DNA of 64,000 nt. Source: an uncultured Clostridia bacterium (GTDB lineage: Bacteria; Bacillota; Clostridia; Oscillospirales; Acutalibacteraceae). The first letter of the stretch is position 1, and every line of letters begins with the position of its first letter. The stretch covers positions 62,001 to 126,000 of the forward strand of contig CANPXF010000002.1 of NCBI GenBank assembly GCA_947585745.1. Direction: 5' to 3'. Positions 1 through 10,055 of this stretch are shown here, in pieces. Made by a program: the position numbers and the translations under genes. The notes under the pieces are model-generated. The model worked only from the letters and a program-made list of their open reading frames with translations. It had not been told where the DNA came from and did not search any database.

Positions 1-150
1 TTCGGACTTCTTCTTGCGCTTTACAGAAGGCTTCTCATAAGCTTCTCTCTTGCGAACTTCAGCGATAACGCCTGCTCTTGCGCATTGTTTTTTAAATCTT
101 CTCAACGCACTTTCAAGAGATTCATTTTCTTTAAGTCTTACTTCTGACAT
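1..150 (-). CDS. rpsU: 30S ribosomal protein S21 (partial, C-terminus cut by window edge)
   Basis: The minus strand from an ATG at 150 encodes about 50 residues beginning [20 protein letters not shown] and ending in a basic Arg/Lys-rich tract, the pattern of bS21. The family is usually about 58 residues, so only the last few residues lie beyond the window. S21 is a small, late-assembling protein of the 30S subunit. A GGGAGG ribosome-binding site lies just before the ATG, and a strong promoter lies further upstream (202-231), so the gene is probably transcribed on its own rather than only by read-through from leuS. Confidence 0.93.
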   Translation of the reverse strand, partial: MSEVRLKENESLESALRRFKKQCARAGVIAEVRKREAYEKPSVKRKKKSE

Positions 151-201
151 TTCTATATCCCTCCCATCAATATGGGTAATTTGTTAACTAATGTAATAGT
201 A

Positions 202-231
202 ATTATACAACAAGTAGACATAAAATGTCAA
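202..231 (-). promoter_or_regulatory. sigma-A promoter for rpsU
   Basis: On the minus strand a perfect TTGACA (226-231) is followed after an 18-base spacer by a perfect TATAAT (202-207), about 50 bases before the rpsU start. It lies in the leuS-rpsU gap and points into rpsU. Confidence 0.75.
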
Positions 232-273
232 TACTTATCAAAAAATTAGTGAAAAAATATTAAAAAGTAACAT

Positions 274-2691
274 TTACGGCTTTACAACAATATTGACAAT
301 TCTGCCTTTAACATAAATTTCCTTTATAATATTCATACCTTCAATCGCCTTTTTGACATTTTCGTCATCTTTAGCAAGTTTAAGAACCTCATTCTGCTGT
401 AAATTAGGAGAAATATCAAGCTTAGTCTTTATTTTTCCGTTAACCTGAACAGCAATCTCAATTGTTTCTTCAACGCATTTTGACTCATCGTATTCAGGCC
501 AGCTTTGTTCAGCTACTATTCCCTCTCCTAACGAGCATATTTCCCAAATTTCCTCGGTAACGTGAGGAGCGAAAGGATTGAGGAGAATAGTAAATACAGC
601 GAGCTCTTTCTTTGAAATTGAGCCGAAAGATGTAACATCATTTATAAGCGACATCAAAGCGGCAATTGCCGTGTTAAACTTAATGTTTTCTATATCCTCA
701 CCGACCTTTTTAATCGCCTTATTAAACGCGCTTTCAAGCTCGGGACGGATTGTATCGCCGTCAACCAAAATATTTTGAAGATTATAAAAGCGTTCTATAA
801 ATCTTCTGCATCCTCTTATGCTTGAAGGGCTCCACGGAGCCGCCTTCTCAAAGTCGCCGATAAACATTTCATAAAGACGCATAGTATCGGCGCCGTACTC
901 GTTCACTATGTCATCGGGGTTCACAACATTTCCTCTTGATTTAGACATTTTCTCGCCGTTTTCTCCGAGAATCATACCGTGGCTTGTACGTTTAGCGTAA
1001 GGCTCTGGTGTCGGAACTACGCCTATATCATAGAGGAATTTGTGCCAAAAACGACTGTAAAGCAGGTGAAGAGTAGTATGCTCCATACCTCCGTTATACC
1101 AGTCTACAGGCGACCAGTATTCAAGCGCCTCCTTAGACGCAAGAGCATCGTTATTATGAGGGTCCATATATCTTAAAAAGTACCACGATGAACCCGCCCA
1201 TTGCGGCATAGTATCGGTTTCTCTTACGGCTTTTCCTCCGCAACAAGGGCATTTAGTATTAATCCAATCCGTCATCTTCGCAAGAGGAGATTCACCTGTG
1301 TCAGTCGGCTCATATGAGTCAACCATAGGCAATTTAAGCGGAAGTTCGCTTTCGTCAATCGGAACAAAACCGCATTTTTCGCAATGAACGATAGGAATTG
1401 GCTCTCCCCAATAACGTTGACGTGAAAAAACCCAATCGCGGAGTTTGTAGTTAACCTTGGCTCTGCCTATTTTCTTTTCTTCAAGCCACTCCGTCATTTT
1501 TTTCTTGGCTTCTTCTACAGATAAACCGTTTAAAAATCCCGAATTAGTTAAAATTCCCGTAGCGCAGTCGGTAAACGCTTCTTTTTGAACGTCATTTCCG
1601 CCCTTAACAACCTCAATAATAGGAAGGTCAAACTTCTTCGCAAACTCCCAGTCGCGCGTATCGTGAGCGGGTACAGCCATTATAGCGCCCGTTCCGTAGG
1701 AAACGAGGACATAATCTGAAACAAAAATAGGAATTTGAGTATTGTGCACGGGATTTACTGCCTCTACGCCTTTAAGACGAATACCCGTCTTATCCTTTGC
1801 TACTTCCGTTCTCTCAAAATCGGATTTTTTCGACGCCTCAAGCTGATATTTTTTTATCTCGTCTAAATTTTCAAGCTTATCCGCCCACTTTTCAATAAGA
1901 GGATGCTCGGGAGAGATAACCATATATGTAGCGCCGAAAAGCGTATCGCAACGCGTAGTATATACAGTCAGCGTATCGCCTGTCGTTGTCTTAAAATCAA
2001 CCTCAGCGCCCGTTGAACGTCCAATCCAGTTTTTCTGCTGTGCCTTTACTCTGGGCGGATAATCAACAAGGTCAAGGTCTTTTATAAGTCTGTCCGCATA
2101 GGCTGTGATTTTAAGCATCCATTGTGATTTAACCTTGTGGATAACCTCACTTGAACAGCGTTCGCAAACTCCGTTTACAACTTCCTCGTTCGCAAGAACG
2201 CATTTACAGGAGGTACACCAGTTGACATTCATTTCCTTTTTATACGCTAAACCCTTTTTAAAAAGCTGTAGAAAAATCCACTGTGTCCATTTATAGTAAT
2301 CGGGGTCGGTAGTATTAATTTCTCTGCTCCAGTCAAAAGAAATTCCCAATGACTGTATTTGCTTTTTAAAACGCTCAATATTTTGTTTTGTAACAATTTC
2401 TGGATGAATATGATTTTTAATAGCATAATTCTCGGTCGGAAGTCCGAAAGCGTCCCAGCCTATAGGATAAAGAACATTGTAGCCCTGAAGTCTGCGCTTA
2501 CGGGCTACGGTATCCAAAGCCGTGTACGGACGGGGATGTCCGACGTGAAGTCCCTGACCCGACGGATAAGGAAATTCTATAAGAGCGTAAAATTTTTCTT
2601 TCGAGGTGTCGTCGCTTGCGTGAAAAACACCTTTATCCTCCCAAATTTTTTGCCATTTGCTTTCTACATTCTTATGATTATATTTCACCAT
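274..2691 (-). CDS. leuS: Leucyl-tRNA synthetase
   Basis: This 805-residue class I aminoacyl-tRNA synthetase charges tRNA-Leu with leucine in the cytoplasm. The HIGH-type motif HVGH is at residues 49-52 and the KMSKS loop (GEKMSKSRG) is in the last third. Between them lie a zinc-ribbon-like Cys cluster (CTSCK...CERC), the CP1 editing insertion and the tryptophan-rich catalytic half ([17 protein letters not shown]). The length matches bacterial LeuRS. It is the last gene of the run rdgB-yhbY-yqeK-rsfS-leuS, starting 13 bases after rsfS. No T-box leader is present because there is no room for one, so expression should follow the upstream operon. Confidence 0.98.
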   Translation of the reverse strand: MVKYNHKNVESKWQKIWEDKGVFHASDDTSKEKFYALIEFPYPSGQGLHVGHPRPYTALDTVARKRRLQGYNVLYPIGWDAFGLPTENYAIKNHIHPEIVTKQNIERFKKQIQSLGISFDWSREINTTDPDYYKWTQWIFLQLFKKGLAYKKEMNVNWCTSCKCVLANEEVVNGVCERCSSEVIHKVKSQWMLKITAYADRLIKDLDLVDYPPRVKAQQKNWIGRSTGAEVDFKTTTGDTLTVYTTRCDTLFGATYMVISPEHPLIEKWADKLENLDEIKKYQLEASKKSDFERTEVAKDKTGIRLKGVEAVNPVHNTQIPIFVSDYVLVSYGTGAIMAVPAHDTRDWEFAKKFDLPIIEVVKGGNDVQKEAFTDCATGILTNSGFLNGLSVEEAKKKMTEWLEEKKIGRAKVNYKLRDWVFSRQRYWGEPIPIVHCEKCGFVPIDESELPLKLPMVDSYEPTDTGESPLAKMTDWINTKCPCCGGKAVRETDTMPQWAGSSWYFLRYMDPHNNDALASKEALEYWSPVDWYNGGMEHTTLHLLYSRFWHKFLYDIGVVPTPEPYAKRTSHGMILGENGEKMSKSRGNVVNPDDIVNEYGADTMRLYEMFIGDFEKAAPWSPSSIRGCRRFIERFYNLQNILVDGDTIRPELESAFNKAIKKVGEDIENIKFNTAIAALMSLINDVTSFGSISKKELAVFTILLNPFAPHVTEEIWEICSLGEGIVAEQSWPEYDESKCVEETIEIAVQVNGKIKTKLDISPNLQQNEVLKLAKDDENVKKAIEGMNIIKEIYVKGRIVNIVVKP

Positions 2692-2704
2692 TATACCTCC
2701 CGAC

Positions 2705-3058
2705 TTATTTTAAAACTTCAGATATATCTATTTCTCTGCCGTCCTGCCAAAGACGTTCGAGGTCGTAAAAATCCCGAGCCTCTTCGTTAAATACATTTAC
2801 AATAATATCAACGTAATCAAGTAAAATCCAGCTGTTGGAGCGGTGTCCCTCAATATGATTTACGGATACGCCGAGCTCATCCATTCTGAATTCGACCTCG
2901 TCAGCTAATGCCTTTACCTGCGTACTGCTTCTTCCTGTGGCTATTACCATATAATCAGCAAGAATCGTTACATCGGTTATCTCAATTACTTTTATATCCT
3001 GGGCGATTTTTTTATCCAAAATTTCGGCTATTTTAAGAGCCTGCTCATAAGTTGTCAT
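2705..3058 (-). CDS. rsfS: Ribosome silencing factor RsfS
   Basis: A 117-residue protein of the RsfS/Iojap (DUF143) family. It binds ribosomal protein L14 and prevents joining of 30S and 50S subunits when nutrients are limiting. Recognisable family sequence includes [21 protein letters not shown] and [20 protein letters not shown]. The ATG overlaps the stop codon of yqeK (TAATG), which indicates translational coupling. The order yhbY-yqeK-rsfS-leuS is common in Firmicutes and supports the call. Confidence 0.95.
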   Translation of the reverse strand: MTTYEQALKIAEILDKKIAQDIKVIEITDVTILADYMVIATGRSSTQVKALADEVEFRMDELGVSVNHIEGHRSNSWILLDYVDIIVNVFNEEARDFYDLERLWQDGREIDISEVLK

Positions 3059-3639
3059 TATAACAACCCTTTCTTTTCTAAATTACAAAGTATATCATTA
3101 TAACAATGAATTGCATTGTTATGTATAGGAAGTTTTCTTTGAACTAAATCCGATATTGTAAAGCGCAGTCCGTAAAGCATAGCGTCATCTATATCGGAAA
3201 ACGCCTTTTCACGCATAATGTCAACATCTCTGTAATCACGTTCCGCGCTGATAAAATCGGCGGTAAAAATTATTTTTTCAAGCATAGACATATTCTCTCT
3301 GCCTGTAGTGTGATACCTGATTGAATTTATAATATCTATGTCATCAATTTTTAAAACATCTCTGACATAAACGCTTCCCGCAATTGCGTGCCAGAGCTTT
3401 GACGAGCTTTTTTCGGTAGCGTCAAGTATTATACCACCGCATCGGATAATTTGCAACATTTCATCTTTCGGGGTTTCCTTGCAACAATCGTGAAGTATTC
3501 CGGCTATCTCTGCCTTTTCTATATCCGCGTTATACCGCCTTGCAAGCTCGACCGCGGATTTGGAAACATTTACGCTGTGAATATAGCGCCTTTCTCCCAT
3601 TCGTTTCTTTATTAAAGAACGGTATTCGTTTATGTCCAC
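3058..3639 (-). CDS. yqeK: YqeK-type HD-domain nucleotide hydrolase
   Basis: A 193-residue HD-superfamily protein. His and Asp ligands appear in HSVNVSKSAVELARRY, GILHDCCKE and the later H and D residues (RYHTTGRENMS, FTADFISAERDY). Bacterial YqeK proteins hydrolyse symmetrical Ap4A and related dinucleoside polyphosphates in the cytoplasm. In many Firmicutes yqeK follows nadD, but here it directly follows yhbY with no nadD visible nearby. It is coupled to rsfS by overlapping stop and start codons. Confidence 0.9.
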   Translation of the reverse strand: MDINEYRSLIKKRMGERRYIHSVNVSKSAVELARRYNADIEKAEIAGILHDCCKETPKDEMLQIIRCGGIILDATEKSSSKLWHAIAGSVYVRDVLKIDDIDIINSIRYHTTGRENMSMLEKIIFTADFISAERDYRDVDIMREKAFSDIDDAMLYGLRFTISDLVQRKLPIHNNAIHCYNDILCNLEKKGLL

Positions 3640-3655
3640 AATTCCACTTCCGTTT

Positions 3656-3961
3656 TTATTTTTTCTTTGATTTAGGAAGTTCTATTACAGGCTCATCGGG
3701 ATTCGGTCTGTATAAGACAAATTTTGAGCCTATAACCTGAACAACGTCTGAATTTGTTTTTTCTGAAATTAAATCGGCGGCCTCCCTCGAAGAAATCGGA
3801 CTGCTTTCAAGGCATCTGCCCTTTATAAGCTCACGCGCTGTCAGGGCGTCGTCTGTCTGCTTGATAATCTGCTCGTTCATTCCGCCTTTACCCACATAGA
3901 TAATAGTATCAATTGAATTTGCCAAGCCTCTTAAATACGCGCGCTGTTTACTCGTTAACAT
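3656..3961 (-). CDS. yhbY: YhbY-family RNA-binding protein (CRM domain)
   Basis: A 101-residue single CRS1/YhbY (CRM) domain protein with the family start MLTSKQRAYLRGLAN and the glycine-rich loop VGKGG. These proteins bind RNA and associate with pre-50S particles during ribosome assembly. I chose the ATG at 3961 because GGAGG lies just upstream and homologues start MLTSKQR; an eight-residue longer reading exists but lacks that support. The gene overlaps the end of rdgB by 14 bases. Confidence 0.92.
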   Translation of the reverse strand: MLTSKQRAYLRGLANSIDTIIYVGKGGMNEQIIKQTDDALTARELIKGRCLESSPISSREAADLISEKTNSDVVQVIGSKFVLYRPNPDEPVIELPKSKKK

Positions 3962-4556
3962 TATTTTCCTCCAAGTATTTTTCAAGTTCTTCTTTCATCA
4001 TTCTCAAGGCGTTCCCCCTGTGGCTTACTTTATCCTTTTCTTCCGCAGAAACCTTTCCGAATGAAACGCCGTTATATAGAAAAATCGGGTCATAACCGAA
4101 ACCGCCGTCACCGTCGGGAGTACGGGCAATCTCGCCGAAGCATTTACCCTCTGCCTGCAGCTTATCTCCGTTTGGGAATACGCAGGTTATAGCTGCCGTA
4201 TAATGCGCTTTTCTGTTATCTCCTCCGACATCTTCAAGCTGTTTTAAAAGAAGATTATTTTTTTCCTCGTCGGACGCGTCCTCTCCCGCAAATCTCGCGG
4301 AATAAATTCCGGGGCGTCCGTCTAAAGCGTCAACGCAAATTCCCGAATCATCAGCAATTGCGGGTAAACCCGTTTTTTTGCAGGCGGAATACGCCTTTAA
4401 ATAGGAATTTTCTTTAAAGGTTGTGCCCGTTTCCTCCACATCATCAAGAGTTATTCCCGCCTCTTTCGCGGAAATCGCGTCAATGCCGAGGGGAATTAAA
4501 ATTCTTTTAAGCTCTGTTAATTTTTTTGCGTTGTTTGTTGCAATTATAAATTTCAT
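3948..4556 (-). CDS. rdgB: XTP/dITP diphosphatase (non-canonical purine NTP pyrophosphatase)
   Basis: A 202-residue HAM1/RdgB family enzyme that hydrolyses XTP, ITP and dITP to monophosphates, keeping damaged purines out of nucleic acids. Family landmarks are the N-terminal IIATNNAKKLTELKRIL, ADDSGICVDALDGRPGIYSARFAG and GFGYDPIF, plus the C-terminal KDKVSHRGNAL. It starts about 9 bases after ftsY and overlaps yhbY. Confidence 0.96.
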   Translation of the reverse strand: MKFIIATNNAKKLTELKRILIPLGIDAISAKEAGITLDDVEETGTTFKENSYLKAYSACKKTGLPAIADDSGICVDALDGRPGIYSARFAGEDASDEEKNNLLLKQLEDVGGDNRKAHYTAAITCVFPNGDKLQAEGKCFGEIARTPDGDGGFGYDPIFLYNGVSFGKVSAEEKDKVSHRGNALRMMKEELEKYLEENNVNE

Positions 4557-4565
4557 ATTTACCTC

Positions 4566-5477
4566 TTAACTAAAATCAAACAGCGCTTTTGAAAATTCTT
4601 CAGGATTAAATGGCTGTAAATCATCAATCTGCTCGCCGACTCCGACAAACTTAACGGGAACGTCAAGAGAATTTTTAATTGCAAGAACAATACCGCCTTT
4701 TGCCGTGCCGTCAAGCTTTGTAAGAACAATTCCCGTAATTCCCGTGGCCTCCTTAAAATGCTCAACCTGCGAAACAGCGTTTTGACCTGTTGTTGCGTCT
4801 AAAACAAGTAAGATTTCCTTATCGGCATCGGGTAATTCTCTGTCAATAATTCGATTGATTTTCGCAAGCTCGTCCATTAGATTTTTCTTGTTATGGAGTC
4901 TGCCTGCCGTATCGGCAATAATAATATCCGCGCCTCTTGCCTTTGCCGCCGAAATGGCGTCAAATACAACTGCCGCAGGGTCGCTTCCCTCATTTTGCTT
5001 GATTATGTCGCACTTGCTTCTCTCTGCCCATACCTGAAGCTGGTCTATTGCCGCCGCTCTGAAAGTATCCGCAGCGGCAAGCAAAACCTTTTTACCTTCA
5101 TTTCTAAAGCGGTTGGCCATTTTTCCTATAGTAGTAGTTTTCCCTACTCCGTTTACTCCTATTACAAGAATAACAGAGGGTTTTGTATTGATATTAAGTT
5201 CCTGTCCTCCTTTAAGCATATCGCTTACAACTTCTTCAAGAAGAACGTAAATCTGCTGAGGATCGGTTGTACCTGTTTCCTTAACCTTGGCTTTAACTTT
5301 TTCACAAATATTTTGGGCTGTAGAAACACCTACGTCACCCATTACCAAAAGCTCCTCAAGCTCCTCAAAAAGCTCCTCATCAATTTTTGTAAAGGATTTA
5401 AGCATTGAATCAATTTGACCGATTACGCTGTCTCTTGTTTTCTTTAATCCCTGTTTAATTTTACTGAAAAATCCCAT
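4566..5477 (-). CDS. ftsY: Signal recognition particle receptor FtsY
   Basis: A 303-residue SRP-type GTPase that docks the signal recognition particle and ribosome-nascent chains at the membrane. The N domain is residues 1-95. The G domain has the P-loop GVNGVGKTT at 107-115, DTAGR, and TKLDGTAKGG near residue 254. The acidic A domain of E. coli FtsY is absent, which is usual in Firmicutes. It follows smc in the conserved smc-ftsY pair. Confidence 0.97.
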   Translation of the reverse strand: MGFFSKIKQGLKKTRDSVIGQIDSMLKSFTKIDEELFEELEELLVMGDVGVSTAQNICEKVKAKVKETGTTDPQQIYVLLEEVVSDMLKGGQELNINTKPSVILVIGVNGVGKTTTIGKMANRFRNEGKKVLLAAADTFRAAAIDQLQVWAERSKCDIIKQNEGSDPAAVVFDAISAAKARGADIIIADTAGRLHNKKNLMDELAKINRIIDRELPDADKEILLVLDATTGQNAVSQVEHFKEATGITGIVLTKLDGTAKGGIVLAIKNSLDVPVKFVGVGEQIDDLQPFNPEEFSKALFDFS

Positions 5478-5492
5478 ATTATCTGTCCTTTG

Positions 5493-8400
5493 TTAAATTC
5501 CCAGCTTTGCGCTGACTTCGCTTGCTCTAAGCTCCAAAAGCTTTGAAACGCCCTCGTCCTGCATAGTTACTCCGTATAGAACGTCTGCTTCTTCCATCGT
5601 TCCGCGCCTGTGGGTGATTAAAATAAACTGCGTTTTACCCGTTAAATTACGCACATACTGCGCAAATCTGTCTACATTTACCTCGTCTAAGGCCGCCTCA
5701 ATCTCGTCCATTACGCAAAACGGAGCAGGGCGGACCTTCATTATTGCAAAATAAAGAGCAATTGCGACAAGCGCCTTTTCACCGCCCGAAAGAGCGTCAA
5801 GATGTACTACTATTTTTCCGGGAGGATGAACAACAATATCAATTCCGCTTGCAAGAATGTCCTCAGGGTCAGTGAGAGAAAGCGACGCTGTACCGCCACC
5901 GAAAAGTTCTTTAAAGGTAAATGTGAAGTTTCGATTAATTTCTTCAAAACTGCTTATAAATTCCTCCTGCATCTGTTTCGTAAGTTCTTTTATAAGCTGT
6001 TCGATTTCTCTTTTTGACTTTTCAACATCATTAACCTGAGCGCTTATAAATTCGTATTTCTCGGAAACCTCTTTATACTCCTCTATCGCTCCGACGTTAA
6101 CGGTTCCGAGAGCGCGGATTTTTGATTTAAGTTCATTAAGACGCGTCTTTGAATTGGATATATTATCAAGTTTTACGGAAGTTTCCTGCGCTTCTTTTTT
6201 GGTGAGCTGATATTCTTCCCATAGCTTTGAAATAATATTATCATACTCTTTTTGGAGATTTATACGTCTTTCCTCAAGTCTTGCAAGCTCCTGTCCCGCG
6301 GTTTCACGCTCAACATTCTTTTCTCTTTCTAAAATTCTAAGCTCTTCGGAACGCTTTTCAAGGTCAGCCTTTTTAGCATTTAGATTTTCAATATCCTTAT
6401 TAAGAGAATGAACGGTTTTATTTAATTTATCAATATCGCTTTTATAAAATTCAATTTTATTTTCAGAATCATTAATAAGCTCGTTATAGCTTTCTATCTG
6501 CTTTTGAATATCTGATTTTCTTAAATTTCTTTCTTCTTCTGTAGAGATTGCGTAAGAAATTTCGGAATTAAGCGAATCAATATCCTTTTTTGCCGTTACA
6601 ATTTCCAAACGAATATTTTGCAGAATTTCACTCATTTCCTCGCGCTGTGCGGTAAGCTTTGAACGACTTCCGGTAATCTCCTCAATTTGAGCCTCGTACT
6701 CGGAAATCGACCAATTTATATCGTCAAGCTTCTCTTTTGCCTTTTTTTCATCTATTTTATATTGCTCTATTCTTTCTTTGAACGTCTTAATCTCATTTTC
6801 GGCGTCATCCATAGATTGCTTTTGCAGGTTCAAGTCGTTTTCGCAGGCCTTAGCCTCCGTGAGAACGCGAACCTGTTCTTGTTTTGCGTTGGATAAATCA
6901 GCTCTTGTCGCTAAAATCTCGCCTTCAATTGCCGAATAATCAGAAACGGCTTTTTCAAGAAGCTTTGCCGACTGTTCGGCTTTTTTACCTAAATCCTCAG
7001 CAATTTTCTTATGCTTTAAAATTTCACTCGCTCTTGAAAGAAGTCCTGATTTTTTACCCAAAGAACCACCCGTAAGCGAGCCTCCCGCGTTTACGACCTG
7101 TCCGTCAAGCGTTACTACCTTAAAACGGTAATTGTATTTTTTGGCAATTACGGTTGCGCTGTTTAAATCCTCCGCAACAACAATTCTTCCCAAAAGAGAT
7201 TTTAATATATCGTTGTATTCTTTATTGCAGTTACATAAATCTGAAGCAATTCCGATAAACCCGTATAAATCATCAAGACCTTTTTCGTTAAGCTCCTTTG
7301 GCTTAATCGTATTCATCGGCAGAAATGTGGCGCGTCCTCCGTCACGTTTTTTCAGAAAGGCTATCGCGGATTTTGCGTCCTGCTCGGTAGCGGTTACAAT
7401 ATTCTGCATAGCGGCGCCGAGAGCAATTTCAACAGCAACGGTATATTCAGACGGAACTTCAATAATTCTCGAAACAGGTCCTTTAATGCCTCTGAGCTGT
7501 CCGTTTTTTGAGGCTTTGACTACATTTTTTACGGAATAGGAAAATCCTTCCAGATTTCTCTCCAAATCTTCCAAAAGCTTAACGCGTCTTAGCGCCTGCT
7601 GTGCGTCAAGATTAAAATTATCAGTCTGTTCTTTTAATTCGTCGCGCTTTTTCTCCCTCGACTGCAGTTTAATTTCAAGACCGTTTACGGAATTTTGTAA
7701 AGATTCAACCTGCTGATTTATTTTTTCTATCTGATTTTTATAATTTTCAAAAATTTCAAGCGTAGTTTCGTACTGCTTTTTTTTCTGTGTTATCGAGTTA
7801 AGATTGCTTTCAATACGTTCCTGTAACTCCGTTACGGAAGTAACGCTTGTCATTTGAGTTACGCGAGCGTCGGCGGACTGAGCTGTTAATTCCGCAAGCT
7901 TTGCGTTTAACTCCTGTATTTTATCACCGCTTCTGCTTGAATCCGTGTTTATCGCATTAAGCTTGTCAGAGGTTTCATTATAGAAATTTTGCTTGTCCTC
8001 AATAAATTTTTTAAGCTTTTCAATTTCACTTTTTTTGTTTTCAATGCTGTCAAAGGCGTCCTTCGCGTCGTTGTCAACCTTTTCGATTTCCTCATACAAA
8101 CGGCTTATATTCTCTTTGTTATGCAAAATATCGTTCTCACATACAGATACGGAGGACTTTTTTGAACTTATTTCCGCGATTACATTATTAATATCCTCTC
8201 GTATTTTTTCAATTTCTGATAAATACCGACCGTTTTTTATGTAGATTTGCTCGCTTTCCGCCTGAATCTTGTCGAGAATTTCTCCCGCGTTTGTATGTTG
8301 CAGACGGGAAATTTCGATTTTATCTTCTTCTTCCTTTATAACCTTACTGCTGTTATTAAGCGTATTTACCCAAAGAGCAATTTCAATATCCTTTTTTTCA

Positions 8401-9059
8401 TCGGAATATTCAAGAAATTTTTCAGCCTTCTCCGACTGTTTTTTTAACGGCCCTACACGCTCGCTTAAATCAGCTACAATATCTCTAAGGCGTAAAAGAT
8501 TGTCCTCTGTGTATTTAAGCTTACGCTCCGACTCAATTTTTTTATACCTGTATCTTGAAATTCCTGCGGCCTCTTCAAAAATTTCACGTCTGTCCTCGCT
8601 TTTTGACGAAACAATACTGTCAATTTTTCCCTGACCTATCATTGAATATCCGTCGCGTCCCAAGCCTGTATCCATAAAAAGCTCGTTTATATCCTTTAAT
8701 CTGACCTGCGCGCCGTTTATAAGATACTCGCTTTCGCCACTGCGAAAATATCTTCTTGTAACTGAAACATCATCTCCGTCATACGGAAGAAATCTGTCTT
8801 TATTAGCGATATTCAAGGTTACCTCGGCATATCCCAAGGGTTTTCTGCCGTCGGTTCCGTTGAAAACAACGTCCTCCATCTTTGAACAGCGCAGACTTTT
8901 AGGCGACTGCTCGCCGAGTACCCAGCGTATAGCGTCGCTTATATTACTTTTTCCTGAACCGTTGGGACCTACTACAGAGGTCATTCCGGTATCAAAATTT
9001 AATTTAGTTTTATCTGGAAATGTTTTAAAGCCCTGAATTTCAAGGGATTTTAACAGCAT
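5493..9059 (-). CDS. smc: Chromosome segregation ATPase SMC
   Basis: A full-length 1188-residue SMC protein, the core of bacterial condensin with ScpA and ScpB. It has the Walker A GPNGSGKSN at 31-39, then a long coiled coil. The hinge lies around residues 520-660 (KGPVSRIIEVPSEYTVAVE and following). A second coiled coil is followed by the signature LSGGEKALVAIALYF and Walker B CVMDEIEAALDE near the C-terminus. The ATG is preceded by AGGTGG. It sits between the radical SAM gene and ftsY, a common Clostridia arrangement. Confidence 0.98.
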   Translation of the reverse strand: MLLKSLEIQGFKTFPDKTKLNFDTGMTSVVGPNGSGKSNISDAIRWVLGEQSPKSLRCSKMEDVVFNGTDGRKPLGYAEVTLNIANKDRFLPYDGDDVSVTRRYFRSGESEYLINGAQVRLKDINELFMDTGLGRDGYSMIGQGKIDSIVSSKSEDRREIFEEAAGISRYRYKKIESERKLKYTEDNLLRLRDIVADLSERVGPLKKQSEKAEKFLEYSDEKKDIEIALWVNTLNNSSKVIKEEEDKIEISRLQHTNAGEILDKIQAESEQIYIKNGRYLSEIEKIREDINNVIAEISSKKSSVSVCENDILHNKENISRLYEEIEKVDNDAKDAFDSIENKKSEIEKLKKFIEDKQNFYNETSDKLNAINTDSSRSGDKIQELNAKLAELTAQSADARVTQMTSVTSVTELQERIESNLNSITQKKKQYETTLEIFENYKNQIEKINQQVESLQNSVNGLEIKLQSREKKRDELKEQTDNFNLDAQQALRRVKLLEDLERNLEGFSYSVKNVVKASKNGQLRGIKGPVSRIIEVPSEYTVAVEIALGAAMQNIVTATEQDAKSAIAFLKKRDGGRATFLPMNTIKPKELNEKGLDDLYGFIGIASDLCNCNKEYNDILKSLLGRIVVAEDLNSATVIAKKYNYRFKVVTLDGQVVNAGGSLTGGSLGKKSGLLSRASEILKHKKIAEDLGKKAEQSAKLLEKAVSDYSAIEGEILATRADLSNAKQEQVRVLTEAKACENDLNLQKQSMDDAENEIKTFKERIEQYKIDEKKAKEKLDDINWSISEYEAQIEEITGSRSKLTAQREEMSEILQNIRLEIVTAKKDIDSLNSEISYAISTEEERNLRKSDIQKQIESYNELINDSENKIEFYKSDIDKLNKTVHSLNKDIENLNAKKADLEKRSEELRILEREKNVERETAGQELARLEERRINLQKEYDNIISKLWEEYQLTKKEAQETSVKLDNISNSKTRLNELKSKIRALGTVNVGAIEEYKEVSEKYEFISAQVNDVEKSKREIEQLIKELTKQMQEEFISSFEEINRNFTFTFKELFGGGTASLSLTDPEDILASGIDIVVHPPGKIVVHLDALSGGEKALVAIALYFAIMKVRPAPFCVMDEIEAALDEVNVDRFAQYVRNLTGKTQFILITHRRGTMEEADVLYGVTMQDEGVSKLLELRASEVSAKLGI

Positions 9060-9074
9060 CTTACCACCTATTTT

Positions 9075-10055
9075 TTAACATACTTTAATTTCGTACTTAT
9101 CTAAGCTTTTGTCAGTTTTAAACTTAATATTATATCCTAAAGAAACAAGCTCTTTTATGTTACACTTGTTCTGCCCCACAGCTTTTGATAATGATTTGGG
9201 ATTAACGAAAATCGTTTTATTTTTCTCTGTTTTTAAGCCGTCTAAAATTTTCTGCAGAAAAATTTTCCCTTCGCAAAGCTCCTTAAAAGCGGGATGATAA
9301 TTTTTAGTAACATCATTTTCTTTCAGGGAATCACTGTAATGAAGTCCGACGCGGATAACGTCGATGTCGTTTTCATAGAACATCATCATAATTTTTGCGC
9401 ATAAATTTACCGAATCAATAAGCGTTTTGGGTTTATATTCACCGTTTATAAATAATGCTTCAAGCTCGGTGTCCTTCATTACAACCGTCGGATAAATCCT
9501 TACGCAATCGGGATTAAGTTCAATAAATCTTTTTGCGGTATCAATATCCGTCGCATTTGTTGACTTATACAGCCCCGTCATCATTTGCAGTCCCAAATTA
9601 TATCCGTATTTTTTTATAAGTTTTGAGGATTTAACAACATCACAAGCCGAATGACCTCGGTTATTGGCAGTTAAAACCTCATCATTCATTGACTGCGCTC
9701 CGAGTTCAATAGTTGTAACATTATATTTCTTTAAAAGATTTAAAATCTCATCGTCAATATAATCGGGTCTTGTTGAAATTCGGATACCCAAAAACTTATT
9801 TATGTAAGGCTTTGTCGCGTCAAGCAGAGAAATCATATAATTTCTGTCAATAGCCGTAAAGCTTCCGCCGAAAAAGGCAATTTCGGACTCTTTGCATTTT
9901 ACTCCCAAATCACCAATAGCCTTTTTTACTGTTTCTTTAACATCATTCGGAGCGGGTTGTTTTGCATTTCCGATTATTTTTCTTTGTTCGCAAAAAGAAC
10001 ATTGATGAGGGCAACCGTTATGCGGTACAAATATCGCTATATTACTGTGTTTAAT
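9075..10055 (-). CDS. Elp3-like radical SAM protein, apparent ATT start
   Basis: From ATT at 10055 the frame encodes 326 residues with the radical SAM cluster motif near the N-terminus (CPHQCSFC, the CxxxCxxC form), then FFGGSFTAI and IELGAQSMN. These resemble the radical SAM half of Elp3-like proteins; no acetyltransferase domain is present. The first ATG (9908) would remove the iron-sulfur ligands. An in-frame TGA lies at 10064 and no ATG, GTG or TTG lies between it and the motif, so initiation must be non-canonical. ATT at 10055 overlaps the rnc stop, and GGAG lies 10 bases before it. The gene sits between rnc and smc, as in related Clostridia. The substrate is unknown. Confidence 0.82.
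   Translation of the reverse strand: MKHSNIAIFVPHNGCPHQCSFCEQRKIIGNAKQPAPNDVKETVKKAIGDLGVKCKESEIAFFGGSFTAIDRNYMISLLDATKPYINKFLGIRISTRPDYIDDEILNLLKKYNVTTIELGAQSMNDEVLTANNRGHSACDVVKSSKLIKKYGYNLGLQMMTGLYKSTNATDIDTAKRFIELNPDCVRIYPTVVMKDTELEALFINGEYKPKTLIDSVNLCAKIMMMFYENDIDVIRVGLHYSDSLKENDVTKNYHPAFKELCEGKIFLQKILDGLKTEKNKTIFVNPKSLSKAVGQNKCNIKELVSLGYNIKFKTDKSLDKYEIKVC

Noticed and set aside
151..273. T-box leader for leuS
   Set aside because: This gap lies downstream of leuS on the minus strand, and leuS itself starts 13 bases after rsfS, leaving no room for a leader.
4893..5408. A 171-codon plus-strand frame inside ftsY
   Set aside because: The minus strand encodes a complete FtsY here, and the plus frame has no recognisable domain.
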